This document shows positions 1 to 5,037 of a DNA stretch of 5,138 bases, piece after piece. The position numbers were made by a program, and so were the translations under genes. This DNA comes from Blastocatellia bacterium (GTDB taxonomy: Bacteria > Acidobacteriota > Blastocatellia > UBA7656). Position 1 is the stretch's first letter, and each line of letters opens with the position of its first letter. Under the pieces are notes generated by a model, which searched no databases, had not been told where the DNA came from, and saw only the letters and a list, made by a program, of their open reading frames with translations. The stretch lies in contig JAKEHD010000806.1 in the NCBI GenBank assembly GCA_022615215.1, forward strand, positions 1 to 5,138. The letters are read 5' to 3'.

Positions 1-659
1 TCTTCGTTCATGGGAGTTACGCCCGAAAACCTTATGGCGCGATAACCGGCCATCTTCGCGCCCCGTATGTCCGTGTGTTCGAGGTCGCCTATGTGAACTA
101 TCTCCGCCGGGTGCGCGCCGAGCGAGCGCGCCGTGCGCTCGAACACTTCGCGGTGAGGCTTCGAGCGGCCCGCTTCGTCTGAGAATACCAGCGAGTCGAA
201 CAGGCCGAGGAGTCCGGCCCGTCCGAGCAACTCTTTCAATACGCGGCCGGGCGAAAATCCCACGTCCGATATTATAGCGAGCCTGTAGCGCGAGGCCAGT
301 CGTTCTACGGTCTCACGAGCGCCTTCCACAAGCACGGGCGGGTATTCGAGTATGCCCTCCTCGAAAGCGTTTACAATGTCGGCCCTCACCTCATCGCGAA
401 GGCGGATTTCGAGATGCTCCAGTATCTTGCCCAGACGTTCGGCCGCCGTGAGCGTGCGGTGTTCCTCGATCCATAGGTGGTGATGAGACTCTGCCTCGAT
501 CGAACACGCCCGCTCCAACTGGGCATCGGTGAAGTTGCCTTGCGCGCACACCGCTTCGCGGAGCAAGCGCAGTCGGCGCTGCTTATATAGTCTGAAGCCG
601 CCCGGTCGCTCCGTAAAGAGCGTGTTCCAGAAATCGAAAGAGATCGCCTTTATCGCCAA
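1..659 (-). CDS. HAD-superfamily hydrolase, 5' part (3' end outside window)
   Basis: Reading the minus strand from a TTG at 659-657 gives 219 uninterrupted codons to the left edge, so the C-terminus is missing. The four HAD motifs are in order: motif I FDFWNTL (nucleophile Asp9), motif II IISDVG (Ser131), motif III SKPH (Lys167) and motif IV IGDLEHTD (Asp192 and Asp197). A helical cap of about residues 15-110 lies between motifs I and II, as in subfamily IA. The TTG is the only start available: the frame meets a TAG at 722-720, and no ATG, GTG or TTG codon lies between them. A GGAG (668-665) sits 5 nt upstream of the TTG. The residue two after the nucleophile is Trp11, not the Asp that acts as acid/base in HAD phosphatases, so the reaction is uncertain (phosphatase-like or dehalogenase-like). 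The protein is probably cytosolic, with no signal sequence. It is transcribed divergently from htrA. The family call is firm; the substrate is unknown. Confidence 0.9.
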   Translation of the reverse strand, partial: MAIKAISFDFWNTLFTERPGGFRLYKQRRLRLLREAVCAQGNFTDAQLERACSIEAESHHHLWIEEHRTLTAAERLGKILEHLEIRLRDEVRADIVNAFEEGILEYPPVLVEGARETVERLASRYRLAIISDVGFSPGRVLKELLGRAGLLGLFDSLVFSDEAGRSKPHREVFERTARSLGAHPAEIVHIGDLEHTDIRGAKMAGYRAIRFSGVTPMNE

Positions 660-824
660 TGTCGCTCCGCGAGTCGGTATTTTATGATCGAACCGCCCGG
701 TTTGATCGCCGCCATCATTCTAATGACAAACCGGCAATAGAAACAATCGCCCGAATATCTCCCGCTTCGAAACGAAAGATGAAAGTTTTCTCGCGCGTCT
801 GTCGGTCAACATTTCCCGAGGGGC

Positions 825-854
825 TAGAAACGACGAATGGCCCTCTGGTATAAT
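825..854 (+). promoter_or_regulatory. Promoter for htrA, extended -10 type
   Basis: A perfect TATAAT at 849-854 is preceded by TG one base upstream (846-847), giving the extended -10 form TGnTATAAT. TAGAAA at 825-830 matches four of six -35 consensus positions at an 18-bp spacing. Transcription would begin near 861, leaving a leader of about 110 nt before the htrA ATG. This is the best sigma-70-type promoter in the window. A clear partner promoter for the divergent HAD gene was not found. Confidence 0.7.
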
Positions 855-973
855 CTCGGTCAGCCACTACGTTCTGTGGGGTTGATTATCACGGACGGCG
901 ATATGGCCTGTAAGGTATCGGCCTCAAGTATTGGTCCTCGAATGCAAGACTCTGGTTGGGAGGAAAAGAGATA

Positions 974-2494
974 ATGGAAAGAAGCGAAGACGTGATGGTC
1001 GGTCGCAACGAGATCGCTGTGGGAACGGGGCGCACCCGCTTGATAATGATGCTTGTGGCGCTTTGTTGCCTCTTTCTGGGCATAGCGATCGGCGCGATAG
1101 TTCGTGGGATAGTGGGAGCCGGGTCTGATGATAATCGCCTGATGATAAATCATACTCCTCTAAGCCCCGATTCTCTGTCATCGGCTTTCGCGCGCGTTGC
1201 CGCGCAGGTCGAACCGAGCGTGGTCCATATCAAAGTGACCGAGGGACGAGAGCGCACCGTCTATGCGCGCGAGGGAACGGGGTCGGGGGTGATAGTCAAT
1301 GAAGCCGGATTCATACTGACCAATGCTCATGTCGTGGAGCGCGCCGACAAGATAAGGGTCAGGCTCCAGAACGGCAGCGAGTACGACGCAAAGGTGATCG
1401 GACGTGACAGGCTTACAGACCTTGCGGTCATAAAGATCGAATCGCGCGAGGGCCTGCCCGTCGGCCGAATGGGCGATTCCGACAAACTCAACGTCGGCGA
1501 TTGGGTGCTTGCCATAGGCTCTCCGTTCGGATTGGAGCAGACCGTCACGGCAGGCATCATCAGCGCCAAGGACCGCGATACCGGCAGCAGTTCGACTCCG
1601 TTTCAGCAATTCCTACAGACCGATGCCGCGATCAATCCCGGAAATTCAGGCGGCCCGCTCGTCAACCTCGCAGGCGAGGTAGTCGGCATAAACACTCAGA
1701 TCGCCACAACCACAGGATATTACAACGGCATAGGCTTCGCCATGCCTTCGGCCACTGCCGTGGATGTCTACAACCAGCTCGTGGCTCATGGCCGGGTCCG
1801 GCGCGGCTTTCTCGGCATAGAACTCGACCCTGTGTCGCCGGATTTGGCCCGACTCAATAAGATTCCCGAAAATGAGGGCGTGCGGGTGAAGCGTTTGTCG
1901 AGCGATGACAGCCCCGCCGCCCGCGCCGGCATTCAGAGCGGCGATATAATAATCGGCGTGAACGGAACCAGAGTTAAAAACAGCCGCGAGTTGATCCGCA
2001 AAATAGCCGCGTCTCCCATAGGCAGCCTCGCCAATGTCGAGTACGTTCGCGACGGCGCGCGCCACACGGCCGTGGTGAAACTCGAAGAGCGGAAAGACGA
2101 CGAAAACTCACTCGACATCCGCCAGCTTCCCTTCGACCCGCGCGGCATACCCGACCCGGATGAAGAAGATTCCGATAAACCGGGCGTCAAACCGACTATG
2201 GGCATAAGAGCCAGGACGTTTACTCCCGATGAAGCCAAAAGGAACGGATTCGAAGGCGTCCGCGGGGCGATAGTGACGGCTGTAGAACGCGGCAGCCTCG
2301 CCGCAACCGCTGACGAACCCGTCAGGGCCGGAGACATAATCACAGAGGTCAACTACAAGCAGGTAACTTCGCTTGAGGATTTCCGGCGCCTGACGCAAGA
2401 CCTCGATACGGGCGACGAGGTCGTAATGAAAGTCATGCGAAAAGGGCGCGGTCCCATGCGACGTTCGCTCATCATCACCATCACCATGCCCTGA
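974..2494 (+). CDS. htrA: HtrA/Deg-family serine protease with two PDZ domains, membrane-anchored
   Basis: This 506-residue protein is a periplasmic or envelope-facing protease that degrades misfolded proteins. Residues 23-43 form one hydrophobic segment after Arg20 and Arg22. It lacks a good signal peptidase or lipobox site, so it looks like an uncleaved anchor with the catalytic part outside. The trypsin-like domain (about 65-270) has the full triad: His119 in LTNAHVV, Asp149 in RLTDLAVIK and Ser225 in NPGNSGGPL. PDZ1 spans about 276-372 with the ligand-binding loop GFLGI (278-282). An acidic and proline-rich linker follows (375-406), and PDZ2 spans about 408-504. The two-PDZ layout is that of DegP/DegQ/MucD. 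The ATG at 974 is preferred because GGGAGGA (958-964) lies 9 nt upstream. A TTG in the same frame at 956 would add six residues but has no free ribosome site, since the GGGAGGA overlaps it. A single-gene transcript is likely, with a promoter at 825-854 and a hairpin after the stop. Confidence 0.95.
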   Translation: MERSEDVMVGRNEIAVGTGRTRLIMMLVALCCLFLGIAIGAIVRGIVGAGSDDNRLMINHTPLSPDSLSSAFARVAAQVEPSVVHIKVTEGRERTVYAREGTGSGVIVNEAGFILTNAHVVERADKIRVRLQNGSEYDAKVIGRDRLTDLAVIKIESREGLPVGRMGDSDKLNVGDWVLAIGSPFGLEQTVTAGIISAKDRDTGSSSTPFQQFLQTDAAINPGNSGGPLVNLAGEVVGINTQIATTTGYYNGIGFAMPSATAVDVYNQLVAHGRVRRGFLGIELDPVSPDLARLNKIPENEGVRVKRLSSDDSPAARAGIQSGDIIIGVNGTRVKNSRELIRKIAASPIGSLANVEYVRDGARHTAVVKLEERKDDENSLDIRQLPFDPRGIPDPDEEDSDKPGVKPTMGIRARTFTPDEAKRNGFEGVRGAIVTAVERGSLAATADEPVRAGDIITEVNYKQVTSLEDFRRLTQDLDTGDEVVMKVMRKGRGPMRRSLIITITMP

Positions 2495-2503
2495 GCCTTT
2501 AAA

Positions 2504-2537
2504 GCCGGGGGCCGAAATCCAAGCCTTCGCCCCCGGC
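2504..2537 (+). terminator. GC-rich hairpin after htrA, possible terminator
   Basis: A perfect 9-bp inverted repeat, GCCGGGGGC (2504-2512) and GCCCCCGGC (2529-2537), with a 16-nt loop begins 9 nt after the htrA stop. Its position suits transcription termination or 3' end protection. No run of T follows the stem, so it does not meet the classical intrinsic terminator rule. Confidence 0.5.
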
Positions 2538-2635
2538 GAAATCGATTCGTGCAATGAGTTTCTTTCAGATGGCGAGCCGCCCTCACCTGCTCGAATGCCA
2601 GAGGCAATGGCTCGACTTACGGAAGGCATGCTCTA

Positions 2636-2752
2636 TATATTGCGCGCGGGGTAAAATGACAGTTTTTCCTGGGAGCGCAGGCATCCTGCCTGCAAGCGTT
2701 TCTGCATACAGGGAATTGAGGGAAACCCTCGATTCTTCCTGCGCGCAGTATA
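2636..2752. repeat. 117-bp palindromic element with 15-bp terminal inverted repeats (MITE/REP-like)
   Basis: The left arm, 2636-2650 (TATATTGCGCGCGGG), pairs along its full length with the right arm, 2738-2752 (CCTGCGCGCAGTATA): 13 exact complements and two G-T wobbles. Two smaller hairpins lie inside: GCAGGC/GCCTGC (2677-2693) and a 7-bp stem with one wobble at 2716-2732 (TTGAGGG, AAA loop, CCCTCGA). There is no transposase or credible reading frame within it, so it would be a non-autonomous or REP-like unit. The head (about 2636-2673) recurs near 5038. No clear target duplication is visible beyond the shared TATA at both ends. Confidence 0.7.
2677..2693. repeat. Short hairpin inside the palindromic element
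   Basis: GCAGGC (2677-2682) and GCCTGC (2688-2693) form a perfect 6-bp stem around a 5-nt loop. In the plus-strand frame beginning at 2554 this DNA reads AGILPA. From memory, that peptide appears often in spurious predicted proteins of repeat-rich bacterial genomes. This supports a dispersed repeat rather than a coding function. Confidence 0.55.
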
Positions 2753-2808
2753 GCCGCTATGAGTCGTTACAAAAATGTTGCGAAACCGTTTTTTGAGCGA
2801 TGCGCAGC

Positions 2809-2836
2809 TTGACCTGTTTCTTGCGGCTATTGTAAA
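2809..2836 (+). promoter_or_regulatory. Candidate promoter for carD
   Basis: TTGACC at 2809-2814 matches five of six -35 bases. After 16 bp, TGTAAA at 2831-2836 matches four of six -10 bases. The start of transcription would be near 2843. The -35 is good and the -10 moderate. This is the best plus-strand candidate between htrA and carD. Confidence 0.4.
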
Positions 2837-3040
2837 CTCGGTGTTGCGGACAGTTGCACAAGAGGGTATGGACAAGATAAGCGATTCAAAAATCGGGCTT
2901 GCCCATCCTATTCAACCACCCTCCCGACAGACGGGTCTGGTTCGCGCCTCGTCGTCAATTAAGAGAACTTTTTATGTATAAGGGTAGTTGCCCCGTCAAG
3001 TCCTATGTCTTGGGACCTGATTACGCTCAAAGGATGATTT

Positions 3041-3049
3041 AAGGAGGTG
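3041..3049 (+). promoter_or_regulatory. Strong Shine-Dalgarno of carD that decides the start
   Basis: AAGGAGGTG is close to a perfect anti-16S match. The last three bases are themselves a GTG in frame with carD, but a ribosome bound here would be positioned for the GTG at 3053. The strength of the site suggests high translation, as expected for an abundant RNA polymerase-associated factor. Confidence 0.75.
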
Positions 3050-3052
3050 TCT

Positions 3053-3610
3053 GTGAGCTTCAAAGTAGGCGAGAAAGTTGTCTACCCCAATCACGGGATA
3101 GGCGTAATTGAGAGCATTACCACCACCGAAATTCAAGGCGCACAGAACAGTTTTTACCTGCTGCGATTAAAGGCGACCGAATCGACCGTCATGGTGCCAA
3201 TAGCGAATGCGGTTGAAATCGGGTTGAGGCCGCCTATCAAAACCAGCCAGTGCGAAAGGCTTCTCGAAGCCCTTTCGTCGGACTTCTCTAATCCCCCGGT
3301 AGATTGGAAAGACAGATATAAGCATTCCCTGGAGAAGATGAAGACGGGGGACATTTTTCACGTAGCCGAGGTCTTGAAGACCCTCACTTATTTATCGCTG
3401 AACAAGCCTCTCTCATTCCGCGAAAAGAGGATGCTCGAAAGGGCGCGGTATCTGGTCGTCAGCGAATTGTCGACCGTATGCCGCAAGAATGAAAAGCTCG
3501 TAGAGCCTCTGGTGGACGAGGCTCTGAATAAATCTTGCGCGACGCACATGCAAAAAGTGTCGATGGGGAAGGCATTGTCCAAACCCTCGGCTGCTGCCGT
3601 CGGGCATTGA
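3053..3610 (+). CDS. carD: CarD/CdnL-family RNA polymerase-binding transcription regulator
   Basis: This 185-residue protein belongs to the CarD/CdnL family, which binds the RNA polymerase beta subunit and stabilises open promoter complexes, often at rRNA and growth genes. The N-terminal RNA polymerase-interacting domain (about 2-60) starts with FKVGEKVVYPNHGIGVIE, the family hallmark. The helical DNA-binding domain (about 65-162) carries Trp85 in VDWKDRYK, the position of the tryptophan that wedges into the promoter minor groove, then LSFREKRMLERAR. The GTG at 3053 is preferred: AGGAGG (3042-3047) lies 5 nt upstream, the ideal spacing. The GTG at 3047, which would add two residues, overlaps that ribosome site. 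Family members are usually near 160 residues; here about 22 extra residues rich in Ser, Lys and Ala (163-185) follow the core. It stands alone, with about 560 bp before it and 450 bp after it. Confidence 0.93.
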   Translation: MSFKVGEKVVYPNHGIGVIESITTTEIQGAQNSFYLLRLKATESTVMVPIANAVEIGLRPPIKTSQCERLLEALSSDFSNPPVDWKDRYKHSLEKMKTGDIFHVAEVLKTLTYLSLNKPLSFREKRMLERARYLVVSELSTVCRKNEKLVEPLVDEALNKSCATHMQKVSMGKALSKPSAAAVGH

Positions 3611-3623
3611 AGGATTTCTTTCG

Positions 3624-3653
3624 AGGACCGAGAGTCAAGCCCATATCGGTCCT
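3624..3653. repeat. Perfect 8-bp inverted repeat just after carD
   Basis: AGGACCGA (3624-3631) and TCGGTCCT (3646-3653) form a perfect stem with a 14-nt loop, 13 nt after the carD stop. It may mark the 3' end of the carD transcript. The bases that follow are AT-rich (TATAAAT) but not a T run, so termination is only a possibility. Confidence 0.45.
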
Positions 3654-3709
3654 TATAAATAATCGAATCAATCCCCGCTTTCCAGGCGACCGGCCAAGTC
3701 GTTTACGGG

Positions 3710-3746
3710 CAGGTGTGCGATCAAGCAGCGCGAAATCGCACACCTG
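3710..3746. repeat. Perfect 12-bp inverted repeat, hairpin or operator
   Basis: CAGGTGTGCGAT (3710-3721) is exactly complementary to ATCGCACACCTG (3735-3746) around a 13-nt loop. It is the longest perfect dyad in the window. As RNA it would form a very stable hairpin; as DNA it could bind a dimeric protein. The nearest T5 run (3766-3770) is about 20 nt beyond, too far for a textbook terminator. Confidence 0.65.
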
Positions 3747-3755
3747 AAACGCGCG

Positions 3756-3807
3756 AAGAAAGAAATTTTTAGTAAGAAAGAAATCTTTATAAGAAGGAAA
3801 TCTTTGC
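3756..3807. repeat. Three tandem A/G-rich repeats of 17-18 bp
   Basis: Three consecutive units begin AAGAAAGAAAT (3756-3773), AAGAAAGAAATCTTT (3774-3790) and AAGAAGGAAATCTTT (3791-3807). The second contains the dyad AAAGA-AA-TCTTT. Spacing is 18 then 17 bp, not a multiple of the 10.5-bp helical turn. They could be binding-site iterons or simple-sequence expansion; the sequence does not decide. Confidence 0.6.
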
Positions 3808-3846
3808 GCGGCCTTTTCTATACGTCTGCCCTGAGTGGCTCTACGT

Positions 3847-3878
3847 GGAAGCCGCCCCCGGCCGCCGGTTTTCCTTTT
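3847..3878 (+). terminator. Weak terminator-like dyad
   Basis: GGAAG-CCG (3847-3854) can pair with CGG-T-TTTCC (3866-3874), with one wobble and one bulged T, over a GC-rich loop. TTTT follows at 3875-3878. The stem is imperfect and the T run short, so this is a weak candidate end for upstream plus-strand transcription. Confidence 0.2.
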
Positions 3879-3920
3879 GCCCGCTCTCTCCGCGCACTTT
3901 CTTCAAAACTCGAAACCCCA

Positions 3921-3926
3921 TATACT
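3921..3926 (+). promoter_or_regulatory. Candidate -10 box for hpnC
   Basis: TATACT matches five of six -10 bases. Only poor -35 sequences (TTTCTT or TTCTTC near 3898-3904) lie at the right distance. It would start transcripts near 3933, putting the pyrimidine repeat in the hpnC leader. Support is limited to the -10. Confidence 0.3.
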
Positions 3927-3998
3927 TTAGGCTTTGAAAGAAACAGGGATTCGGAAAGGATGAAGGCTTCGGTGAGAAGGATGAAAACTAGAGCGAAG

Positions 3999-4051
3999 TG
4001 TCAGGTTCATCCTTCATCCTTCATCCCTCATCCTTCCAAACGCCCCTGACA
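3999..4051. repeat. 7-bp pyrimidine tandem repeat bracketed by inverted arms
   Basis: TTCATCC repeats exactly three times (4006-4026), followed by CTCATCC (4027-4033) and TTCC. The block sits between perfect 7-bp inverted arms, TGTCAGG (3999-4005) and CCTGACA (4045-4051). Reverse-complement copies of the same motif lie upstream: AAGGATGAAGG at 3956-3966 (complement of 4011-4021) and AAGGATGAA at 3977-3985. Transcripts could therefore fold into alternative hairpins. In one plus frame the block reads HPSSFIPHPS, which I remember as a recurrent spurious peptide in repeat-rich genomes. Confidence 0.65.
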
Positions 4052-4058
4052 TTGACGG

Positions 4059-5018
4059 ATGAACACGGCGGCACAATACAAATCAGGCGCGCTCGCTGAG
4101 GTTATACACGGGACGCATATAACCGCCCGCGCGTGGTCGAGCGAATCGGCTTATCGCTACTGCGAGCAGATAGCGCGCTCGCATTACGAGAACTTTCCCG
4201 TAGGCTCTCTGCTCGTTCCAAAACCCCTGCGAAAACATTTCCACTCGATTTATGCATTCGCAAGGACGGCGGACGATCTCGCGGACGAAGGCTATAGGGA
4301 AGGCCACAGCGAGGGTGAGCGCCTGCGGCTTTTGGAAGAGTGGCGCGCGTTGCTCCGGGAGTCCTTCGAGGGGCGCGTTGCTCACCCGATCTTTATCGCT
4401 CTCTCAGAGACCTGCGCGCAATTCGGTCTGCCCGGTGAACTCTTCGAAGACCTGATTTCCGCCTTCATTCAGGATGTGACGGTTCGACGTTATGAGAGCT
4501 TCGACGAACTGATGGATTACTGCCGCCGGTCGGCCAATCCCATAGGCCGTTTGATACTTCTGCTGTTCGGTCATCGCGATAATCAATTGCACGAATGGGC
4601 CGACTCCATTTGCACGGCCCTTCAGTTGACGAATCACTGGCAGGATGTCGCTATCGATCTCGACAAAGACAGAATCTATATACCCGCGTGTGACCTTGAG
4701 CGATTCGATCTCACTGTAGAAGACCTGCAAAGCCGCCGCTCGACGGAAGGCTTTCGCCGATTGATGCAAATGGAAGTGGCGCGCGCGCGCGCGCTTTTCG
4801 AGCAGGGGAAACCGCTTTGTGTTTCGGTGCCCGGCAGGCTCGGCCTCGAACTCAGGGCCGTCTGGCTAGGGGGAACTCGCATACTCGATTCCCTGGAGAA
4901 GAACGGTTATGATGTGTTCCGGCGCAGGCCCACGATCGGCTTTGTCGGCAAGCTCTATATTCTGGCATCGGGCATGAGAAAGGGGGCTTTTCGCCGCCGC
5001 CTGAAAGCTGATAGCTGA
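4059..5018 (+). CDS. hpnC: HpnC, hydroxysqualene synthase of the hopanoid pathway (squalene/phytoene synthase fold)
   Basis: This 319-residue enzyme is of the trans-isoprenyl diphosphate synthase head-to-head family. In the HpnCDE route, HpnD makes presqualene diphosphate from two farnesyl diphosphates, HpnC turns it into hydroxysqualene, and HpnE reduces that to squalene for hopanoids. HpnC-type features are the HYENFPVGSLLVP stretch (42-54) and the first Asp-rich motif DDLADE (72-77) after IYAFARTA. Next come QDVTVRRYESFDELMDYC (138-155) and SANPIGRL (158-165). The second Asp-rich motif is in QDVAIDLDKDRIYIP (195-209). These separate it from CrtB phytoene synthase with good but not total certainty. 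Length fits the family. An in-frame TGA (4053-4055) makes ATG 4059 the first possible start, yet only a poor GACGG precedes it. No signal peptide; it is probably membrane-associated in the cytoplasm. No hpnD or hpnE gene is visible next to it. Confidence 0.9.
   Translation: MNTAAQYKSGALAEVIHGTHITARAWSSESAYRYCEQIARSHYENFPVGSLLVPKPLRKHFHSIYAFARTADDLADEGYREGHSEGERLRLLEEWRALLRESFEGRVAHPIFIALSETCAQFGLPGELFEDLISAFIQDVTVRRYESFDELMDYCRRSANPIGRLILLLFGHRDNQLHEWADSICTALQLTNHWQDVAIDLDKDRIYIPACDLERFDLTVEDLQSRRSTEGFRRLMQMEVARARALFEQGKPLCVSVPGRLGLELRAVWLGGTRILDSLEKNGYDVFRRRPTIGFVGKLYILASGMRKGAFRRRLKADS
4779..4794 (+). repeat. (GC)8 dinucleotide tract inside hpnC
   Basis: Eight uninterrupted GC units (4779-4794) lie in the coding sequence, covering Ala-Arg-Ala-Arg-Ala codons around residues 241-245. 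Alternating GC can adopt Z-DNA and may slip in replication, shifting the frame. The run may simply reflect the codon choice for this peptide. Confidence 0.6.
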
Positions 5019-5020
5019 TC
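5001..5020. repeat. Short 7-bp repeat overlapping the hpnC stop
   Basis: CTGAAAG, CTGATAG and CTGATC follow head to tail, and the hpnC TGA (5016-5018) lies in the third unit. The last residues, LKADS, are thus written in repeat DNA. With under three full copies this is a weak repeat. Confidence 0.4.
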
Positions 5021-5037
5021 TTTCTTCGACTACAGAT

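Larger units (their letters stand above)
2753..3052. other. Intergenic leader region before carD
   Basis: About 300 bp lie between the palindromic element and the carD start. I see a candidate promoter (2809-2836), a T6 run at 2789-2794 without a convincing stem before it, and minor dyads (CGATT/AATCG at 2882-2895; CCCG/CGGG at 2923-2935). If the promoter is right, the carD leader is about 210 nt long. A second, weaker -10-like TATAAG is at 2977-2982 with no good -35. I found no riboswitch fold or small gene I can support. Confidence 0.4.
3611..4058. other. Gene-free, repeat-rich intergenic region between carD and hpnC
   Basis: About 450 bp hold no convincing gene. In order there are an 8-bp hairpin (3624-3653), a 12-bp perfect inverted repeat (3710-3746), an A/G-rich triple repeat (3756-3807), a GC-rich dyad followed by a short T run (3847-3878), a -10-like TATACT (3921-3926) and a 7-bp pyrimidine repeat between inverted arms (3999-4051). 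Open frames that cross it read through the repeats and resemble no protein I know. Confidence 0.6.

Noticed and set aside
679..729. Minus-strand promoter for the HAD gene (TAAAAT at 684-679, TTGTCA at 729-724)
   Set aside because: The two boxes are 39 bp apart, and neither has a good partner at 16-18 bp, so I do not list it as a feature.
659..853. 64-residue plus-strand open frame opposite the HAD start region
   Set aside because: It occupies the divergent promoter region, resembles no family I know, ends inside the TATAAT box and has no ribosome site consistent with a gene.
956..973. TTG at 956 as an alternative htrA start
   Set aside because: The GGGAGGA that would serve as ribosome site overlaps this TTG, while it is well placed for the ATG at 974.
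1178..1609. 143-residue minus-strand frame, and similar antisense frames in htrA and hpnC
   Set aside because: These are shadows of strongly supported plus-strand genes whose catalytic motifs are intact.
2554..2796. 80-residue open frame containing the AGILPA peptide
   Set aside because: It reads straight through the palindromic element and gives no recognisable protein; this is repeat DNA translated by chance.
2775..2981. 68-residue open frame upstream of carD
   Set aside because: It has no ribosome site before the start, no known similarity and overlaps the best candidate promoter for carD. A small protein cannot be excluded but is not supported.
3535..3747. 70-residue open frame overlapping the carD end
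   Set aside because: It is a shifted frame of carD that runs on into the intergenic hairpins, with no protein-like features.
3756..4037. Tandem repeats considered as a CRISPR array
   Set aside because: The units are 7 or 17-18 bp and directly adjacent, with no unique spacers, and no cas gene is nearby.
3804..4049. 81-residue open frame before hpnC
   Set aside because: It starts at a TTG in repeat DNA and ends with a translation of the pyrimidine tandem repeat; no domain is visible.
4059..5018. CrtB phytoene synthase as identity of the last gene
   Set aside because: The HYENFPV stretch, the SANPIGRL context and the NHWQDV form of the second Asp-rich region fit HpnC better, and no carotenoid gene is adjacent.
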